Assembly (NCBI GenBank): GCA_963708095.1
Contig: OY970182.1
Coordinates: 1,116,001 to 1,180,000 of the forward strand
Reading direction: 5' to 3'
Length of the DNA stretch: 64,000 bases
From: JAJZVS01 sp963708095
Lineage (GTDB): Bacteria; Pseudomonadota; Alphaproteobacteria; Acetobacterales; Acetobacteraceae
Part shown: positions 35,013 through 43,661 of the stretch, one piece after another
How positions within the stretch are numbered: position 1 is the first letter of the stretch
Layout of the letters: each line of letters starts with the position of its first letter
Made by a program: the position numbers and the translations under genes
The notes under the pieces: model-generated
Databases searched by the model: none
What the model was told of the DNA's origin: nothing
Seen by the model: only the letters and a program-made list of their open reading frames with translations

Positions 35013-35679
35013 CTTGGGTCTCGGAACCGCTGCCCGCCGCAGAGGTGCGCCTGGGCCGGCGTACGGCTCTTACCTTCCCGCTCCTTCCACCTCCGCAGAA
35101 GAACTGATCGCCGCCATCGGACTCGAGCCCCGACACGTCCACTCCAGGCGGCATCTCGAGCCGCTCCAGGACCTCTCCCGTTCGAGGGTCGATCCGCCTC
35201 AAATCGCTCTCGTCACCTTCCCGGGTGCCGTGCCAGAGCTCGCCGTCGATCCAGGTGACCCCGGTGACAAAGCGGCTGGCCTCGATGGTGCGAAGAATCG
35301 CCCCTGTTCGGGGATCGATTTGATGGATCTTCCGGTCCCGATACTGCCCCACCCAGAGCGTCCCTTCGGCCCACGCGAGCCCCGAGTCACCACCGCCGCC
35401 GGGTGCGGGGATCGTGGCGAGCACACGGCCGGTCTTCGGATCGATCTTCCGGATGCGATCCTCAGCGATCTGAAACAGATGCTGACCGTCGAAGGCCGTT
35501 CCGGCATGCGCGGCGACAGCGATCGCGCGCAGCGTCTTTCCGCTTGCCGGGTCGAAGGCGTTCAGCGTGTCTCCAGCGGCAAACCAGACGTGCCGACCGT
35601 CATGCGTGACCCCATGCACCTGGTCGACACCCGGAAAGGGTCCATACTCACGGACGATTTCAGCCGTTGATCGTTTCAT
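35005..35679 (-). CDS. Beta-propeller protein, glutamine-cyclotransferase/Vgb-like
   Basis: The 224-residue protein is built of short propeller repeats: GVTHDGRHVWFAAGDTLNAF, LFQIAEDRIRKIDPKTGRVL, GTLWVGQYRDRKIHQIDPRT and GELWHGTREGDESDLRRIDP. The W-x-G...I-DP-TG pattern resembles glutamine cyclotransferase and Vgb-like proteins. No signal peptide is seen, so a cytoplasmic protein is likely. The last residues (SETQVG) are encoded in the inverted repeat, so the native C-terminus may have been cut. It forms a minus-strand pair with the regulator upstream (nine-base gap). Confidence 0.72.
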   Translation of the reverse strand: MKRSTAEIVREYGPFPGVDQVHGVTHDGRHVWFAAGDTLNAFDPASGKTLRAIAVAAHAGTAFDGQHLFQIAEDRIRKIDPKTGRVLATIPAPGGGGDSGLAWAEGTLWVGQYRDRKIHQIDPRTGAILRTIEASRFVTGVTWIDGELWHGTREGDESDLRRIDPRTGEVLERLEMPPGVDVSGLESDGGDQFFCGGGRSGKVRAVRRPRRTSAAGSGSETQVG

Positions 35680-35688
35680 GTCTCCCTC

Positions 35689-36909
35689 CTAGTCACTCGG
35701 CAGCGGCGCGGGGAGTAACAAAGTCGTCGTGAATCCCGGCACGGGCAGGGTCATCCAACGACGCGCTCGCCCGCGACCGAACGACTGCACCTTGCCTGCC
35801 GCCGCAAGCGTGTCGAGTGCCCGCTGCACGGTGCGCTGGCTGGCGCCAAGCGCAAGCGCCAGGGCCGAGCTCGACCACGCCTCGCCGTCGGCGAGGAAGG
35901 CGAGCACCGCCGCATGCTCCTCTGCGGCGGGCCACGCCAGCACGACGACCTCGGGTGCGCGGCGCGGCGCCAACGCGAACCCCCGCTTCGTCGCGCTCAC
36001 GCCAGCCAAGGTCCGAAGCAAGGTGCGAAGCCGCCCGACTTCGACCCGCAACCGTGCGCGATGCGATTCATCGGCGCGCTTCGCTCGGAATGCCCGCGCA
36101 ACCAGCATGTCCCTCGGCACGTCTCCAGGCCACGCTTCGCCCAACGCGCGTGCGAGCGCGAACAGCACCGGTCGCCGTGCGAGCGAGACCACCGTGCGTG
36201 CGTCACGCACGGCATGACGACACGCGTCCACGACGAGCGCCCTCGACGCCAGTAACGCTTCAACCTCGTCGAGCAGCAGAAGTCGCTCCTGGCCACGCGC
36301 CATCAGGCGCGCCGCGGGCGTGTTCAGGACGAGGGATGCGCTTTCGACCTCTGCCGCCAGCCCGGGGATGCCGGCCTCGTGCGCGGCGTGCGCGGCCCGG
36401 ACGAGCGCAGCACGCGCCGGCTTCGTCCGGAGGCGTCGCAACGCGATCCCCGCAACCACCAGCTCGTGGACGGTCCTCGATGCAGGCGGGAAGGATGCGG
36501 GGTCGAGATCGGCGAGCAAACGCTCGGCCTCGTCGAGACGCCCGATCAGTAGGAGGCGCCGGACCTCAAGATACCGCGCATGCGCGGCGTTCACCAGGTC
36601 GCCGTGCTGTTCGAGCGTCGCCCGCGCTGCGTCGAGCGCCTTCGCAGGCCATCCCAGGTCGCGCGAGACCAGCGCGATCTCGGCCTCGGCGACGACGCAC
36701 CGCGCGCGGGCCACGGCCTCTTTCGGACCAAAGGCGCGCGCCGCACGTCGCACGAGAACCTTCGCTCGAACCAGATCACCGAGCTGCGCCATCGCGATGC
36801 CGCGAAGCGCGAGCGCCGGCGCGTCGTCGCGCAGGGCGACCCGGTTCAATGCGCCGATCGGATCACCCGCGGCGAGCGCGCGCGCCGCGGCCGTGATCAG
36901 CGAGTCCAT
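35689..36909 (-). CDS. Winged-HTH regulator with TPR-like helical N-terminal region
   Basis: The 406-residue protein is Ala/Arg/Leu-rich and helical. Residues ~1-215 look like TPR-type pairs (ALALRGIAMAQLGDLVRAKV, LGWPAKALDAARATLEQHGD). A second part has RARLRVEVGRLRTLLRTLAG, a winged-helix-like element. The C-terminal HTH has AWSSSALALALGASQRTVQR and ALDTLAAAGKVQSFGRGRAR. It is divergent from the DUF899 gene (87-base gap), which it may control. Such regulators are commoner outside Alphaproteobacteria, hinting at transfer. Confidence 0.65.
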   Translation of the reverse strand: MDSLITAAARALAAGDPIGALNRVALRDDAPALALRGIAMAQLGDLVRAKVLVRRAARAFGPKEAVARARCVVAEAEIALVSRDLGWPAKALDAARATLEQHGDLVNAAHARYLEVRRLLLIGRLDEAERLLADLDPASFPPASRTVHELVVAGIALRRLRTKPARAALVRAAHAAHEAGIPGLAAEVESASLVLNTPAARLMARGQERLLLLDEVEALLASRALVVDACRHAVRDARTVVSLARRPVLFALARALGEAWPGDVPRDMLVARAFRAKRADESHRARLRVEVGRLRTLLRTLAGVSATKRGFALAPRRAPEVVVLAWPAAEEHAAVLAFLADGEAWSSSALALALGASQRTVQRALDTLAAAGKVQSFGRGRARRWMTLPVPGFTTTLLLPAPLPSD

Positions 36910-36996
36910 CGGAATCCCGCCACACTTGTCACTCTCACCGTTCGGTGCCCGATCCCTAATCTATAGCACGACCACCAGCAAAGCGAGGGAAGACCA

Positions 36997-37761
36997 ATGA
37001 CGTCACACATGACCGGAACACGCGAAGAGTGGCTGACCGCGCGGCTCGCGCTGCTCGAAGCGGAAAAGGACCTCACGCGCCGCAGCGACGAACTGGCGCA
37101 GCGACGCCAGACGCTGCCATGGGTCCGGGTCGACAAGGAGTACCGGTTCGAGACGGATGAAGGGAACGCCTCGCTGGCAGACCTCTTCCGAGGACGCTCG
37201 CAGCTCCTCGTCTACCACTTCATGTTCGGGCCCGACTACACGGCAGGGTGTCCGTCCTGCTCGGCGATCGCGGACGGGTTCGACGGATCCGTCGTCCACC
37301 TGGCGAACCACGACGTCACGCTCTTGGCCGTATCGCGGGCGCCCCTCGCGAAGCTGCGGGCGTTCAAGCAGCGGATGGGGTGGAATTTTCCCTGGGCGTC
37401 CTCGCTCGGCAGCGACTTCAACTTCGACTTCAACGTCTCGATCACCGAGGCACAACAGCGCGAGGGGGATGTCGAATACAACTATCAACGCGGCGGCCAC
37501 GCGATAGTCGCGACAACGGTTCCGGAGCCTGTTGTCCAGAACGCGGCCATGGCCGGAGCCGATGCGGCCACGTACACGCGCGAGCGGCCGGGCATGAGCG
37601 CGTTCGTGCTCGAGGACGGCGCCGTCTACCACACCTATTCCACCTATGCGCGCGGACTGGACGGACTCTGGGGCATGTACCAGTGGCTCGACCGCGCCCC
37701 CAAGGGTCGCAACGAGGCGGGCATCTGGTGGCGCCACCACGACATGTACGGCAAGCGCTGA
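36997..37761 (+). CDS. DUF899 thioredoxin-like protein
   Basis: The 254-residue protein belongs to the DUF899 family, a predicted thioredoxin fold without the classical CxxC redox role. It shows EEWLTARLALLEAEKDLTRR, LPWVRVDKEYRFETDEGN, LLVYHFMFGPDYTAGCPSCS (the CPSC site) and SAFVLEDGAVYHTYSTYARG with LDGLWGMYQWLDRAPKGRN. RBS GAGGGAAG precedes ATG 36997. The function of the family is unknown. It is divergent from the wHTH gene and followed by a DUF2182 gene. Confidence 0.88.
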   Translation: MTSHMTGTREEWLTARLALLEAEKDLTRRSDELAQRRQTLPWVRVDKEYRFETDEGNASLADLFRGRSQLLVYHFMFGPDYTAGCPSCSAIADGFDGSVVHLANHDVTLLAVSRAPLAKLRAFKQRMGWNFPWASSLGSDFNFDFNVSITEAQQREGDVEYNYQRGGHAIVATTVPEPVVQNAAMAGADAATYTRERPGMSAFVLEDGAVYHTYSTYARGLDGLWGMYQWLDRAPKGRNEAGIWWRHHDMYGKR

Positions 37762-37788
37762 GAGTTGGCGAAAGAATGCCCGCCAGCC

Positions 37789-37934
37789 GTAGCCGGGGCA
37801 AAACCCCGGGCACGCAGGTGCAGCATTGCGGATGACAATCTGCCAAAATGGCGGAATTCTGCGACTGTTGCTTGGCCAGAAGTCACAACGAACGCGGCAG
37901 TAGTCGAATTTGCCCGGGGTTTTGCCCCGGCTAC
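37789..37934. repeat. REP/BIME-like inverted pair
   Basis: GTAGCCGGGGCAAAACCCCG plus GGCA (37789-37812) is perfectly inverted at 37911-37934. Each 24-base arm is itself a near-palindrome (CCGGGGCAAAACCCCGG), giving two hairpins about 98 bases apart. It lies between the DUF899 and DUF2182 genes. Confidence 0.8.
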
Positions 37935-38068
37935 CGCCAGCCGCCGCAATGGCCTGAAAACCCGAGTATTTTCAGCGGGCGTTCTTTCGCAGGTTCGATT
38001 GTTTTTCACGCGCTGAGCGCAGTCGCGCGTGTCGTTGGCGCAACCGCGGGACGGGAGGTCTCACAGCC

Positions 38069-38863
38069 ATGGCTTCCGAGCGAGCCTTCTTCGGCGTCTC
38101 GGCGCTGCTCTTCGCCGCCAGCGCGGCGGTGACGATCGTCTGGTGCGCGCCCATGTCGGCTTCGCCCATGTCGGCGATGGGCGAGATGCCGATGCCGGGC
38201 GGCTGGACGATGTCGATGACGTGGATGCGGACGCCCGGAGAGACGTGGCCCGGCGCCGCGGCGTCGTTCCTCGGCGTGTGGGTCGTGATGATGGTCGCGA
38301 TGATGCTGCCATCCTTGGTGCCGATGCTGTGGCGCTACCGCCAGGCCGTCGGCAGGACAGGCGCGACGCGGCTCGGTCGGCTCAGCGTGCTGGCGGGTGT
38401 CGGGTATTTCTTCGTCTGGACCGCGTTCGGAATGGCCGCCTTTCCGCTGGGCGCCGCGCTGGCGGCGGTCGAGATGCAGCGGCCGGCGCTGGCGCGCGCC
38501 GTTCCGATCGCGGTCGGTATGGTCGTTCTGGTCGCCGGCGGGCTCCAGTTCACCGCATGGAAGGCCCGTCACCTTGCTTGCTGCCGGGCGGCACCGGGGC
38601 GCGGTCGTACGTTGCCGGCGGACGTCGGCACGGCATGGCGACACGGCCTGCGCCTCGGCCTCAACTGCATCTATTGCTGTGCGGGCCTGATGACGATCCT
38701 CCTCGTCATCGGGGTCATGGACCCGCGCGCGATGGCTGTCGTGACGGCAGCCATCACCGTCGAACGTCTCGCACCGGCCGGCGAGCGCGTCGCGCGCGCC
38801 ATCGGCGTCGTCGTCGTCGGGGCTGGGTTGTTCCTGATCGCGCGAGCAGCCGGGCTCGGATGA
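38069..38863 (+). CDS. DUF2182 membrane protein (predicted metal-binding integral membrane protein)
   Basis: The 264-residue protein has about six membrane helices and a Met/Cys/His-poor DUF2182 core: MGEMPMPGGWTMSMTWMRTP is Met-rich, as in members suspected of copper handling. Helices are FLGVWVVMMVAMMLPSLVPM, LAGVGYFFVWTAFGMAAFPL, VPIAVGMVVLVAGGLQFTAW and the late CIYCCAGLMTILLVIGVMDP. CIYCC is a possible metal site. Start ATG 38069 follows GGGAGG. The function is unknown. It closes the accessory cassette. Confidence 0.85.
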   Translation: MASERAFFGVSALLFAASAAVTIVWCAPMSASPMSAMGEMPMPGGWTMSMTWMRTPGETWPGAAASFLGVWVVMMVAMMLPSLVPMLWRYRQAVGRTGATRLGRLSVLAGVGYFFVWTAFGMAAFPLGAALAAVEMQRPALARAVPIAVGMVVLVAGGLQFTAWKARHLACCRAAPGRGRTLPADVGTAWRHGLRLGLNCIYCCAGLMTILLVIGVMDPRAMAVVTAAITVERLAPAGERVARAIGVVVVGAGLFLIARAAGLG

Positions 38864-39067
38864 CGCATCTGCCCTCGACATTGTCCAAGAGCGAACGCCT
38901 GCTCGTCACCGTTGGACATTCCAAAACGGTCGTTCCGCACCCGGCCAATCTCAGCCGGTTGCGTTGCGATTGGAAAATTCCGCCCGGGTCGTAACCTTGA
39001 CTTCAAACCGAGACATTCCCCCCACCCCCGCTTGCCCCCGCCCCCGCCCTGCCCCAGTTTGCCCCCC
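38864..39067. other. Intergenic region before the patatin gene
   Basis: No gene seen. It marks the right edge of the accessory cassette. A C-rich tract (CCCCCACCCCCGCTTGCC) at ~39019-39067 immediately precedes the patatin start. Confidence 0.4.
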
Positions 39068-40027
39068 ATGTCGAACCGGTCCTGGAACACCGCCCCCCAA
39101 GCGGGCCGCGGCAATGCCGTCGCGCTCGCCCTGCAAGGGGGCGGTGCCCACGGCGCCTTCACCTGGGGCGCACTCGACCGCCTGCTGGAAGACGGCCTCA
39201 CAGTCGATCGCATCTCCGGCGTCTCCTCCGGCGCCATAACCGGCGCCCTGCTCGCCCAGGGCCTCGTCCGCGGCGGCCCCGAAGCTGCGCGTGCTGAACT
39301 GCGCCGCCTGTGGGACCGGGTCGCCAGCGCTCACGCGCTCAGCCCACTGCGCGCCGGCCCGCTCGACCGCTGGCTGTGGGGCTGGGACATCTCCAACACC
39401 CCGGCCTGGTGGGGGCTCGACATGGCGATACGCGTGTTCGGCCCGTCGCAGATCAACCCGCTCGGCCTCAACCCGCTGCGCGGCGTGCTGGGCGACCTGC
39501 TCGACCACCGGCTGCTGGCCGATCCCGCGGCGCCGCGCCTGACCGTCGCCGCCACCGAGGTCGCCACCGGCCAGGCGCTGCTGTTCGACAACGCGGCCAT
39601 CACGGTGGACGTGCTGCTCGCCTCCGCCTGCATCCCGTTCGTCTTCCCGGCGGTGGAGCTGGACGGCCGGCCCTGCTGGGACGGCGGCTACGCAGGCAAC
39701 CCGCCGCTCGGCCCGCTGCTGGCGCCCACCGTGCCGGACACCTTGGTCCTGATCCGCGCCCAGGCCAGCCGCCGCCCCGGCCTGCCCGGCTCGCAGGCCG
39801 AAATCGCCAACCGCCTCACCGAAATCGCCGGGCAGAACCTGCTCGCCGCCGAGCTCGCCGCCCTGCCGCCCGGCGTGCAGGTACTGCAGATCGACGCCGA
39901 CGCCGCGCTCGGGGCGCTGCCGGTTTCCTCCAAATTCAACGGCGAGGCGGCGTTCCTGGCCCAATTGTTCGAAGCCGGGCGGGACGCAGCGGCGCAGGCT
40001 GTTGCCGCCGCGCCGACACCGGCATAG
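39068..40027 (+). CDS. Patatin-like phospholipase
   Basis: The 319-residue protein starts at ATG 39068. The oxyanion loop is ALQGGGAHGAFTWGALDRLL, the nucleophile elbow is GVSSGAITG with Ser in GxSxG, and the dyad Asp is in CWDGGYAGNPPLGPLL. It is a bacterial RssA-like lipid acyl hydrolase, probably cytoplasmic, with no signal peptide or NTE-like cyclic-nucleotide domain. A small membrane protein and a methyltransferase gene follow at 128 and 333 bases. Confidence 0.9.
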   Translation: MSNRSWNTAPQAGRGNAVALALQGGGAHGAFTWGALDRLLEDGLTVDRISGVSSGAITGALLAQGLVRGGPEAARAELRRLWDRVASAHALSPLRAGPLDRWLWGWDISNTPAWWGLDMAIRVFGPSQINPLGLNPLRGVLGDLLDHRLLADPAAPRLTVAATEVATGQALLFDNAAITVDVLLASACIPFVFPAVELDGRPCWDGGYAGNPPLGPLLAPTVPDTLVLIRAQASRRPGLPGSQAEIANRLTEIAGQNLLAAELAALPPGVQVLQIDADAALGALPVSSKFNGEAAFLAQLFEAGRDAAAQAVAAAPTPA

Positions 40028-40155
40028 TGACGCAGCCGGACCCTGCCGCAACCGGCCGGGGCCACGCCGCTCCGGGGCCACGGACAGGGGTGCCGGCAAC
40101 CTGACGGCGCTCCAGGCTGGGACGGGCACGACGCAACGACGGGGTGGACACGGAC

Positions 40156-40359
40156 ATGCAACCGCAGGATTGGGACATGCAATCGCAGGACTGGCTGACG
40201 CTCCTCGGCGCGGCGATCGTTGCGGTGATCGCCTTGGTGCTGATCTCGACGGCGGGCGAAGTCTACGGCCTCGGCATCGCCCTGTTCCTGGTCGCCGTCG
40301 GCTTCGGCTTCTACTGGATCAAGCGGGTTTTCGACCGCATCGACGCCGGGCGCCACTGA
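40156..40359 (+). CDS. Small membrane protein of unknown function
   Basis: This 67-residue protein has a Gln/Asp-rich start (MQPQDWDMQSQDW) and one or two hydrophobic helices (LLGAAIVAVIALVLI, GLGIALFLVAVGFGFYWIK). ATG 40156 is preferred over GTG 40144, behind GGGGTGG. The stop is one base before the GTG of the methyltransferase gene, so they are probably co-translated. Confidence 0.6.
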   Translation: MQPQDWDMQSQDWLTLLGAAIVAVIALVLISTAGEVYGLGIALFLVAVGFGFYWIKRVFDRIDAGRH

Positions 40360-40360
40360 C

Positions 40361-41137
40361 GTGGCCGACACGAGCTGGGACCCGGCGCAATACCTGCGCT
40401 TCGCCGACGCGCGCCTGCGCCCCGCCCTCGATCTGCTCGCCCAGGTGCCGCTCGCCGCACCGGCCCAGGTGGTGGACCTCGGTTGCGGCCCCGGCACCGT
40501 TACCCGCATCTTGAAATCCCGCTTTCCCACGGCCGCCGTACAGGGGATCGACAGCTCCGCCGCCATGCTGGCAAAAGCGCGGGAGGCGGCGCCGGACTGC
40601 ACCTTCACCCAGTCGGATTTCGCTACCTGGACCCCGGAGGCACCGCCCGACCTCATCTACTCCAACGCCGCATTGCACTGGACCGGTGGGCACGAGATGC
40701 TGTTCCCCCGCCTGCTCGGGCTGCTCGCCCCTGGCGGGGTGTTGGCGGTGCAAATGCCCGCCATGCACGATGCCCCCCTGCGCCGCGCCCAAGTGACGGT
40801 GGCGGCAGACGGCCCCTGGGCGGCGCGACTGCGCGATGCGCCCGGAGTCGCACGCGACATCCTCGCCGCCGGCGCCTACTGGGACATCCTGTGCCCCCAC
40901 GCCGTCGACCTCGACTTCTGGGAAACCACCTACCTCCATGCCCTGGCCGGCGAGGATGCGGTGGTCGAATGGGCGGCCGGTACCAGCCTGCGCCCCTACC
41001 TCGACCCCCTGCCCCCCGACCAGCAAACCGCCTTTCGAGCCGCCTACGCCGCCGCCCTGCGCCCGCACTACCGGCGCCTCGCCGACGGAACCACCCTCCT
41101 CCCCTTCCGCCGCCTGTTCCTGATCGCCCGGGCGTGA
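40361..41137 (+). CDS. tam: Trans-aconitate 2-methyltransferase-like SAM methyltransferase
   Basis: The 258-residue class I methyltransferase has the SAM motif VVDLGCGPGTVTRILKSRFP, IDSSAAMLAKARE (acidic ribose loop) and LIYSNAALHWTGGHEMLFPR, followed by LAPGGVLAVQMPAMHDAP. The NAALHW motif and the length match trans-aconitate methyltransferase, which detoxifies an aconitase by-product. Starts at GTG 40361. Other methyltransferase activities remain possible. Confidence 0.82.
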   Translation: MADTSWDPAQYLRFADARLRPALDLLAQVPLAAPAQVVDLGCGPGTVTRILKSRFPTAAVQGIDSSAAMLAKAREAAPDCTFTQSDFATWTPEAPPDLIYSNAALHWTGGHEMLFPRLLGLLAPGGVLAVQMPAMHDAPLRRAQVTVAADGPWAARLRDAPGVARDILAAGAYWDILCPHAVDLDFWETTYLHALAGEDAVVEWAAGTSLRPYLDPLPPDQQTAFRAAYAAALRPHYRRLADGTTLLPFRRLFLIARA

Positions 41138-41153
41138 CAGGCGGAGTTCGCCA

Positions 41154-41187
41154 GCAAGACCAGGGGGGCTCTGCGCCCTGGCCTTGC
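41154..41187. terminator. GC-rich terminator hairpin (dispersed-repeat family)
   Basis: GCAAGACCAGGG...CCCTGGCCTTGC forms an imperfect stem between convergent tam and radC. The same CCAGGG / CCCTGGCCTT core recurs at 50053-50083 and 62150-62180. Confidence 0.7.
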
Positions 41188-41203
41188 TGCCGAGGCGCCC
41201 CGC

Positions 41204-41986
41204 TCACAACAGCCCTTCCCGGCGCAGGCTGCACCAACGGCCGTTGCCGACGATCACATGGTCGTGGAGGGCGAGGCCGAGAGTGGTGGCGGCGGATTTT
41301 ACGTCCTGGGTCATGGCCACATCCTCGGCGGAGGGGGTGGGGTCGCCGCTCGGGTGGTTGTGTACCAGAATCAGGGCGGTGGCTTGCAGTTCCAGAGCGC
41401 GTTTGACCACTTCCCGCGGGTAGACGGGGGTATGGTTCACGGTGCCGCGGCCTTGTGCCTCGTCGGCGAGCAGGCGGTTGCGGTTGTCGAGGAATAGCAC
41501 GCGAAACTGTTCCACTTGTTCGCGCGCCAGTACGGCGTTCAGGTAGCCCATCAACCGCTCCCAGTTGGCGAGCACCGGGCGCTCCGTCACTTCCGCCCGC
41601 GCCAGGCGCAGCGCGGCAGCGTGCACGATTTTGAGGGTGGCGGTGCCGGCCTCCCCCATACCGTCGATGGCGCGGAGATCGTTGGGAGCAGCGGCGAGCG
41701 TGGCGGCGAAGCTGCCGAAGCGGGCGAGCAGGGCGCGCGCCAATGCCTTGGTGTCACGCCGCGGCAGGGCGATGTAGAGCGCCATTTCCAGCAATTCGTA
41801 GTCGGCCACCGCGTCGGGGCCGGCGCGCAGCAGGCGAGCCCGCATGCGCGCGCGATGCCCGTCGGCGCCCGGCGGGGTGCCCGGGGATGACGCGCCAGGA
41901 GCTGAGGCGCCGGCCCCCCCGGGGCCCGCTGACGCGGCAGGCTCCGGCAGATCAAGCGTGAACGGCAGTTCCTTGAGACCCCGCAT
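41204..41986 (-). CDS. radC: DNA repair protein RadC (JAB/MPN-domain protein)
   Basis: The 260-residue protein has a helix-hairpin-helix-like N-terminal part (DLRAIDGMGEAGTATLKIVH) and a C-terminal JAB domain with the zinc signature ALILVHNHPSGDPTPSAEDV (HxH...D). The N-terminal ~35 residues are Ala/Pro/Gly-rich (ASAGPGGAGASAPGASS). RadC's repair role is disputed; the JAB domain suggests an isopeptidase-like fold. It lies alone on the minus strand, 65 bases from the methionine aminopeptidase gene. Confidence 0.93.
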   Translation of the reverse strand: MRGLKELPFTLDLPEPAASAGPGGAGASAPGASSPGTPPGADGHRARMRARLLRAGPDAVADYELLEMALYIALPRRDTKALARALLARFGSFAATLAAAPNDLRAIDGMGEAGTATLKIVHAAALRLARAEVTERPVLANWERLMGYLNAVLAREQVEQFRVLFLDNRNRLLADEAQGRGTVNHTPVYPREVVKRALELQATALILVHNHPSGDPTPSAEDVAMTQDVKSAATTLGLALHDHVIVGNGRWCSLRREGLL

Positions 41987-42051
41987 CGGCTTCCCGCCCC
42001 CGGCGACTGCGCCGCCCGTACCGCGGGTGCGCCCGCCGAGTGGTGCGCGGA

Positions 42052-42858
42052 TCAGCCCACGGGATAGGGCGGCTTGGTGTAACCTGCGGGGGAAAGGGTA
42101 AAGATTTCCACACCATCGGGCGTCACGCCGACCATGTGCTCGAACTGCGCCGACAGGCTGCGATCGCGGGTGACGGCGGTCCAGCCGTCGTCGAGCACTT
42201 TCACCTCCGGGCGGCCGGCGTTCACCATGGGTTCGATGGTGAAGAACATGCCGGGACGGAGCACCGGGCCTTCGCCGGGCTGGCCGTAGTGCAGCACGTT
42301 GGGCGCCTCATGGAACTGCCGGCCGATGCCGTGGCCGCAGAAATCGCGCACGACGCTGAACCGGTGCGCCTCGACGAAGGATTGGATCGCCCAGCCGAGG
42401 TCGCCCATGGTGGCCCCGGGCCGCACCGCTTTGATGCCGCGCAGCAACGAGTCGTAAGTCACGTCCATGAGGTTGCGTGCCTTGGTGGACGCCGTGCCGG
42501 CCACATACATGCGCGAGCTGTCGCCGTGCCAGCCGTCCAGGATCACGGTGACGTCGATATTGAGGATGTCGCCCGGCTCCAGCCGCCGGTCCCCGGGAAT
42601 ACCGTGGCAGACCACGTGGTTGACCGAGGTGCAGATGGATTTGGGGAAGCCGCGATAGTTGAGCGGCGCGGGCACCGCCCCGGCCGCGGTGATGAAGGCG
42701 TGACAGATCTCATCCAGCTCCCCCGTGGTGGTGCCGGGGCGGACGTGCGGGGTGATCATGTCGAGGGTTTCGGCCGCGAGCCTTCCGGCGACGCGCATCG
42801 GCACGAAATCCTCGGGCCGGTAGAGGGTGATCCGTCGTGCGTCGGCGCCGGCGTCCAT
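42052..42858 (-). CDS. map: Methionine aminopeptidase, type I
   Basis: The 268-residue enzyme starts at ATG 42858; the long upstream frame is not coding. Metal ligands lie in LNIDVTVILDGWHGDSSRMY (two Asp), DFCGHGIGRQFHEAP (His), FFTIEPMVN (Glu) and SAQFEHMVGV (Glu). The opening ITLYRPEDFVPMRVAGRLAA and SVNHVVCHGIPGDRRL match alphaproteobacterial MetAP-I. It removes N-terminal Met. Confidence 0.95.
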   Translation of the reverse strand: MDAGADARRITLYRPEDFVPMRVAGRLAAETLDMITPHVRPGTTTGELDEICHAFITAAGAVPAPLNYRGFPKSICTSVNHVVCHGIPGDRRLEPGDILNIDVTVILDGWHGDSSRMYVAGTASTKARNLMDVTYDSLLRGIKAVRPGATMGDLGWAIQSFVEAHRFSVVRDFCGHGIGRQFHEAPNVLHYGQPGEGPVLRPGMFFTIEPMVNAGRPEVKVLDDGWTAVTRDRSLSAQFEHMVGVTPDGVEIFTLSPAGYTKPPYPVG

Positions 42859-43315
42859 CGTGGTCTGCTCCGCTTGCCCCGGAGAGGGGCTGTCTCGCCG
42901 CCCGTCCGGGCCGGGGGACGGCGCGCGGGCCGGGAGGCCGATGCCTGTCCGAGCCTGCCGCCGCGCCAGCCCGGAGCGGCGCGGTCCTGTGTCAGTCGCA
43001 AAATGCGCAACCCGGCGCGATGCCGCAAGGGCGAGCCGCATGCGGGGGACGCCAGGGTGACCCGATCTTGGTGCCCCGAGCAGAGCTGCGTGCCGAGGGG
43101 GCGATCGTGCCGGCGAAGGCTCGCCGTAGGGAAATGGCGCCCCCGCTCCGGACCGCGGTGCCCGACTGTGCGGCCGCACGTCGGCCGGCGGGTTGTACTC
43201 AAGATGGCGCGCTGCCACCTCGCGGGGCCGCGGCGGGTCGAATGGTACGGCGTGCAATCAACATTCGTTAACCGCCCGCCCCCTGGCCGCGGGCGGCCGG
43301 GAGGCGGGAACGGCG
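42859..43315. other. GC-rich stretch without a recognised gene
   Basis: Long frames on both strands here have the arginine/proline-rich look of GC-driven shadows. GC-rich inverted sequence CCGCCCGCCCCCTGGCCGCGGGCGGCCGG occurs at ~43271-43302, in pieces CCGCCCG and CGGGCGG, just before the NIPSNAP stop. Confidence 0.5.
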
Positions 43316-43636
43316 CTATTGGACCGGGGAGAAATCGGTCGGGCGAAGAAACCGGTTCTCCATGTCGATCACCACGCCGAGTTCGGCGCCGCGGCGGAGG
43401 AAATCCTGCCAGGCGGGGTCGGCGGCCATGGCGGTGCGACGGCGCTCGCGGTCGCCCTGGTCCTCGTAGCCCCAGAGATGCACGACCCGGTTCAGCGGGC
43501 CTTCCACCGTGGTGTACCAGCCGAGGCAGCGGCCAAGATATTTCTGCTGCAACGGCCAGGCATATTCCTTGTAGAGGGCGACGAACTCGTCCATCCGGTT
43601 CGGCTTGCAGGTATAGATGCGCAGATCGACGAGCAT
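43316..43636 (-). CDS. NIPSNAP-family protein
   Basis: This 106-residue single-domain ferredoxin-like (dimeric alpha/beta barrel) protein opens MLVDLRIYTCKPNRMDEFVA and has ALYKEYAWPLQQKYLGRCLG, VHLWGYEDQGDRERRRTAMA and DPAWQDFLRRGAELGVVIDM. NIPSNAP proteins often lie beside catabolic enzymes; the biochemical role is unknown. Upstream on the same strand are only remnants of a DapA-like gene, so the original partner seems lost. Confidence 0.85.
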   Translation of the reverse strand: MLVDLRIYTCKPNRMDEFVALYKEYAWPLQQKYLGRCLGWYTTVEGPLNRVVHLWGYEDQGDRERRRTAMAADPAWQDFLRRGAELGVVIDMENRFLRPTDFSPVQ

Positions 43637-43661
43637 GCGTCAGGCTCCGTGAGGGTGGAAG

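Noticed and set aside
34672..35017. Integron gene cassette with attC sites
   Set aside because: The repeats bracket the gene in inverted orientation and the cores (GTTGGCT, AGCCAAG) do not fit GTTRRRY/RYYYAAC.
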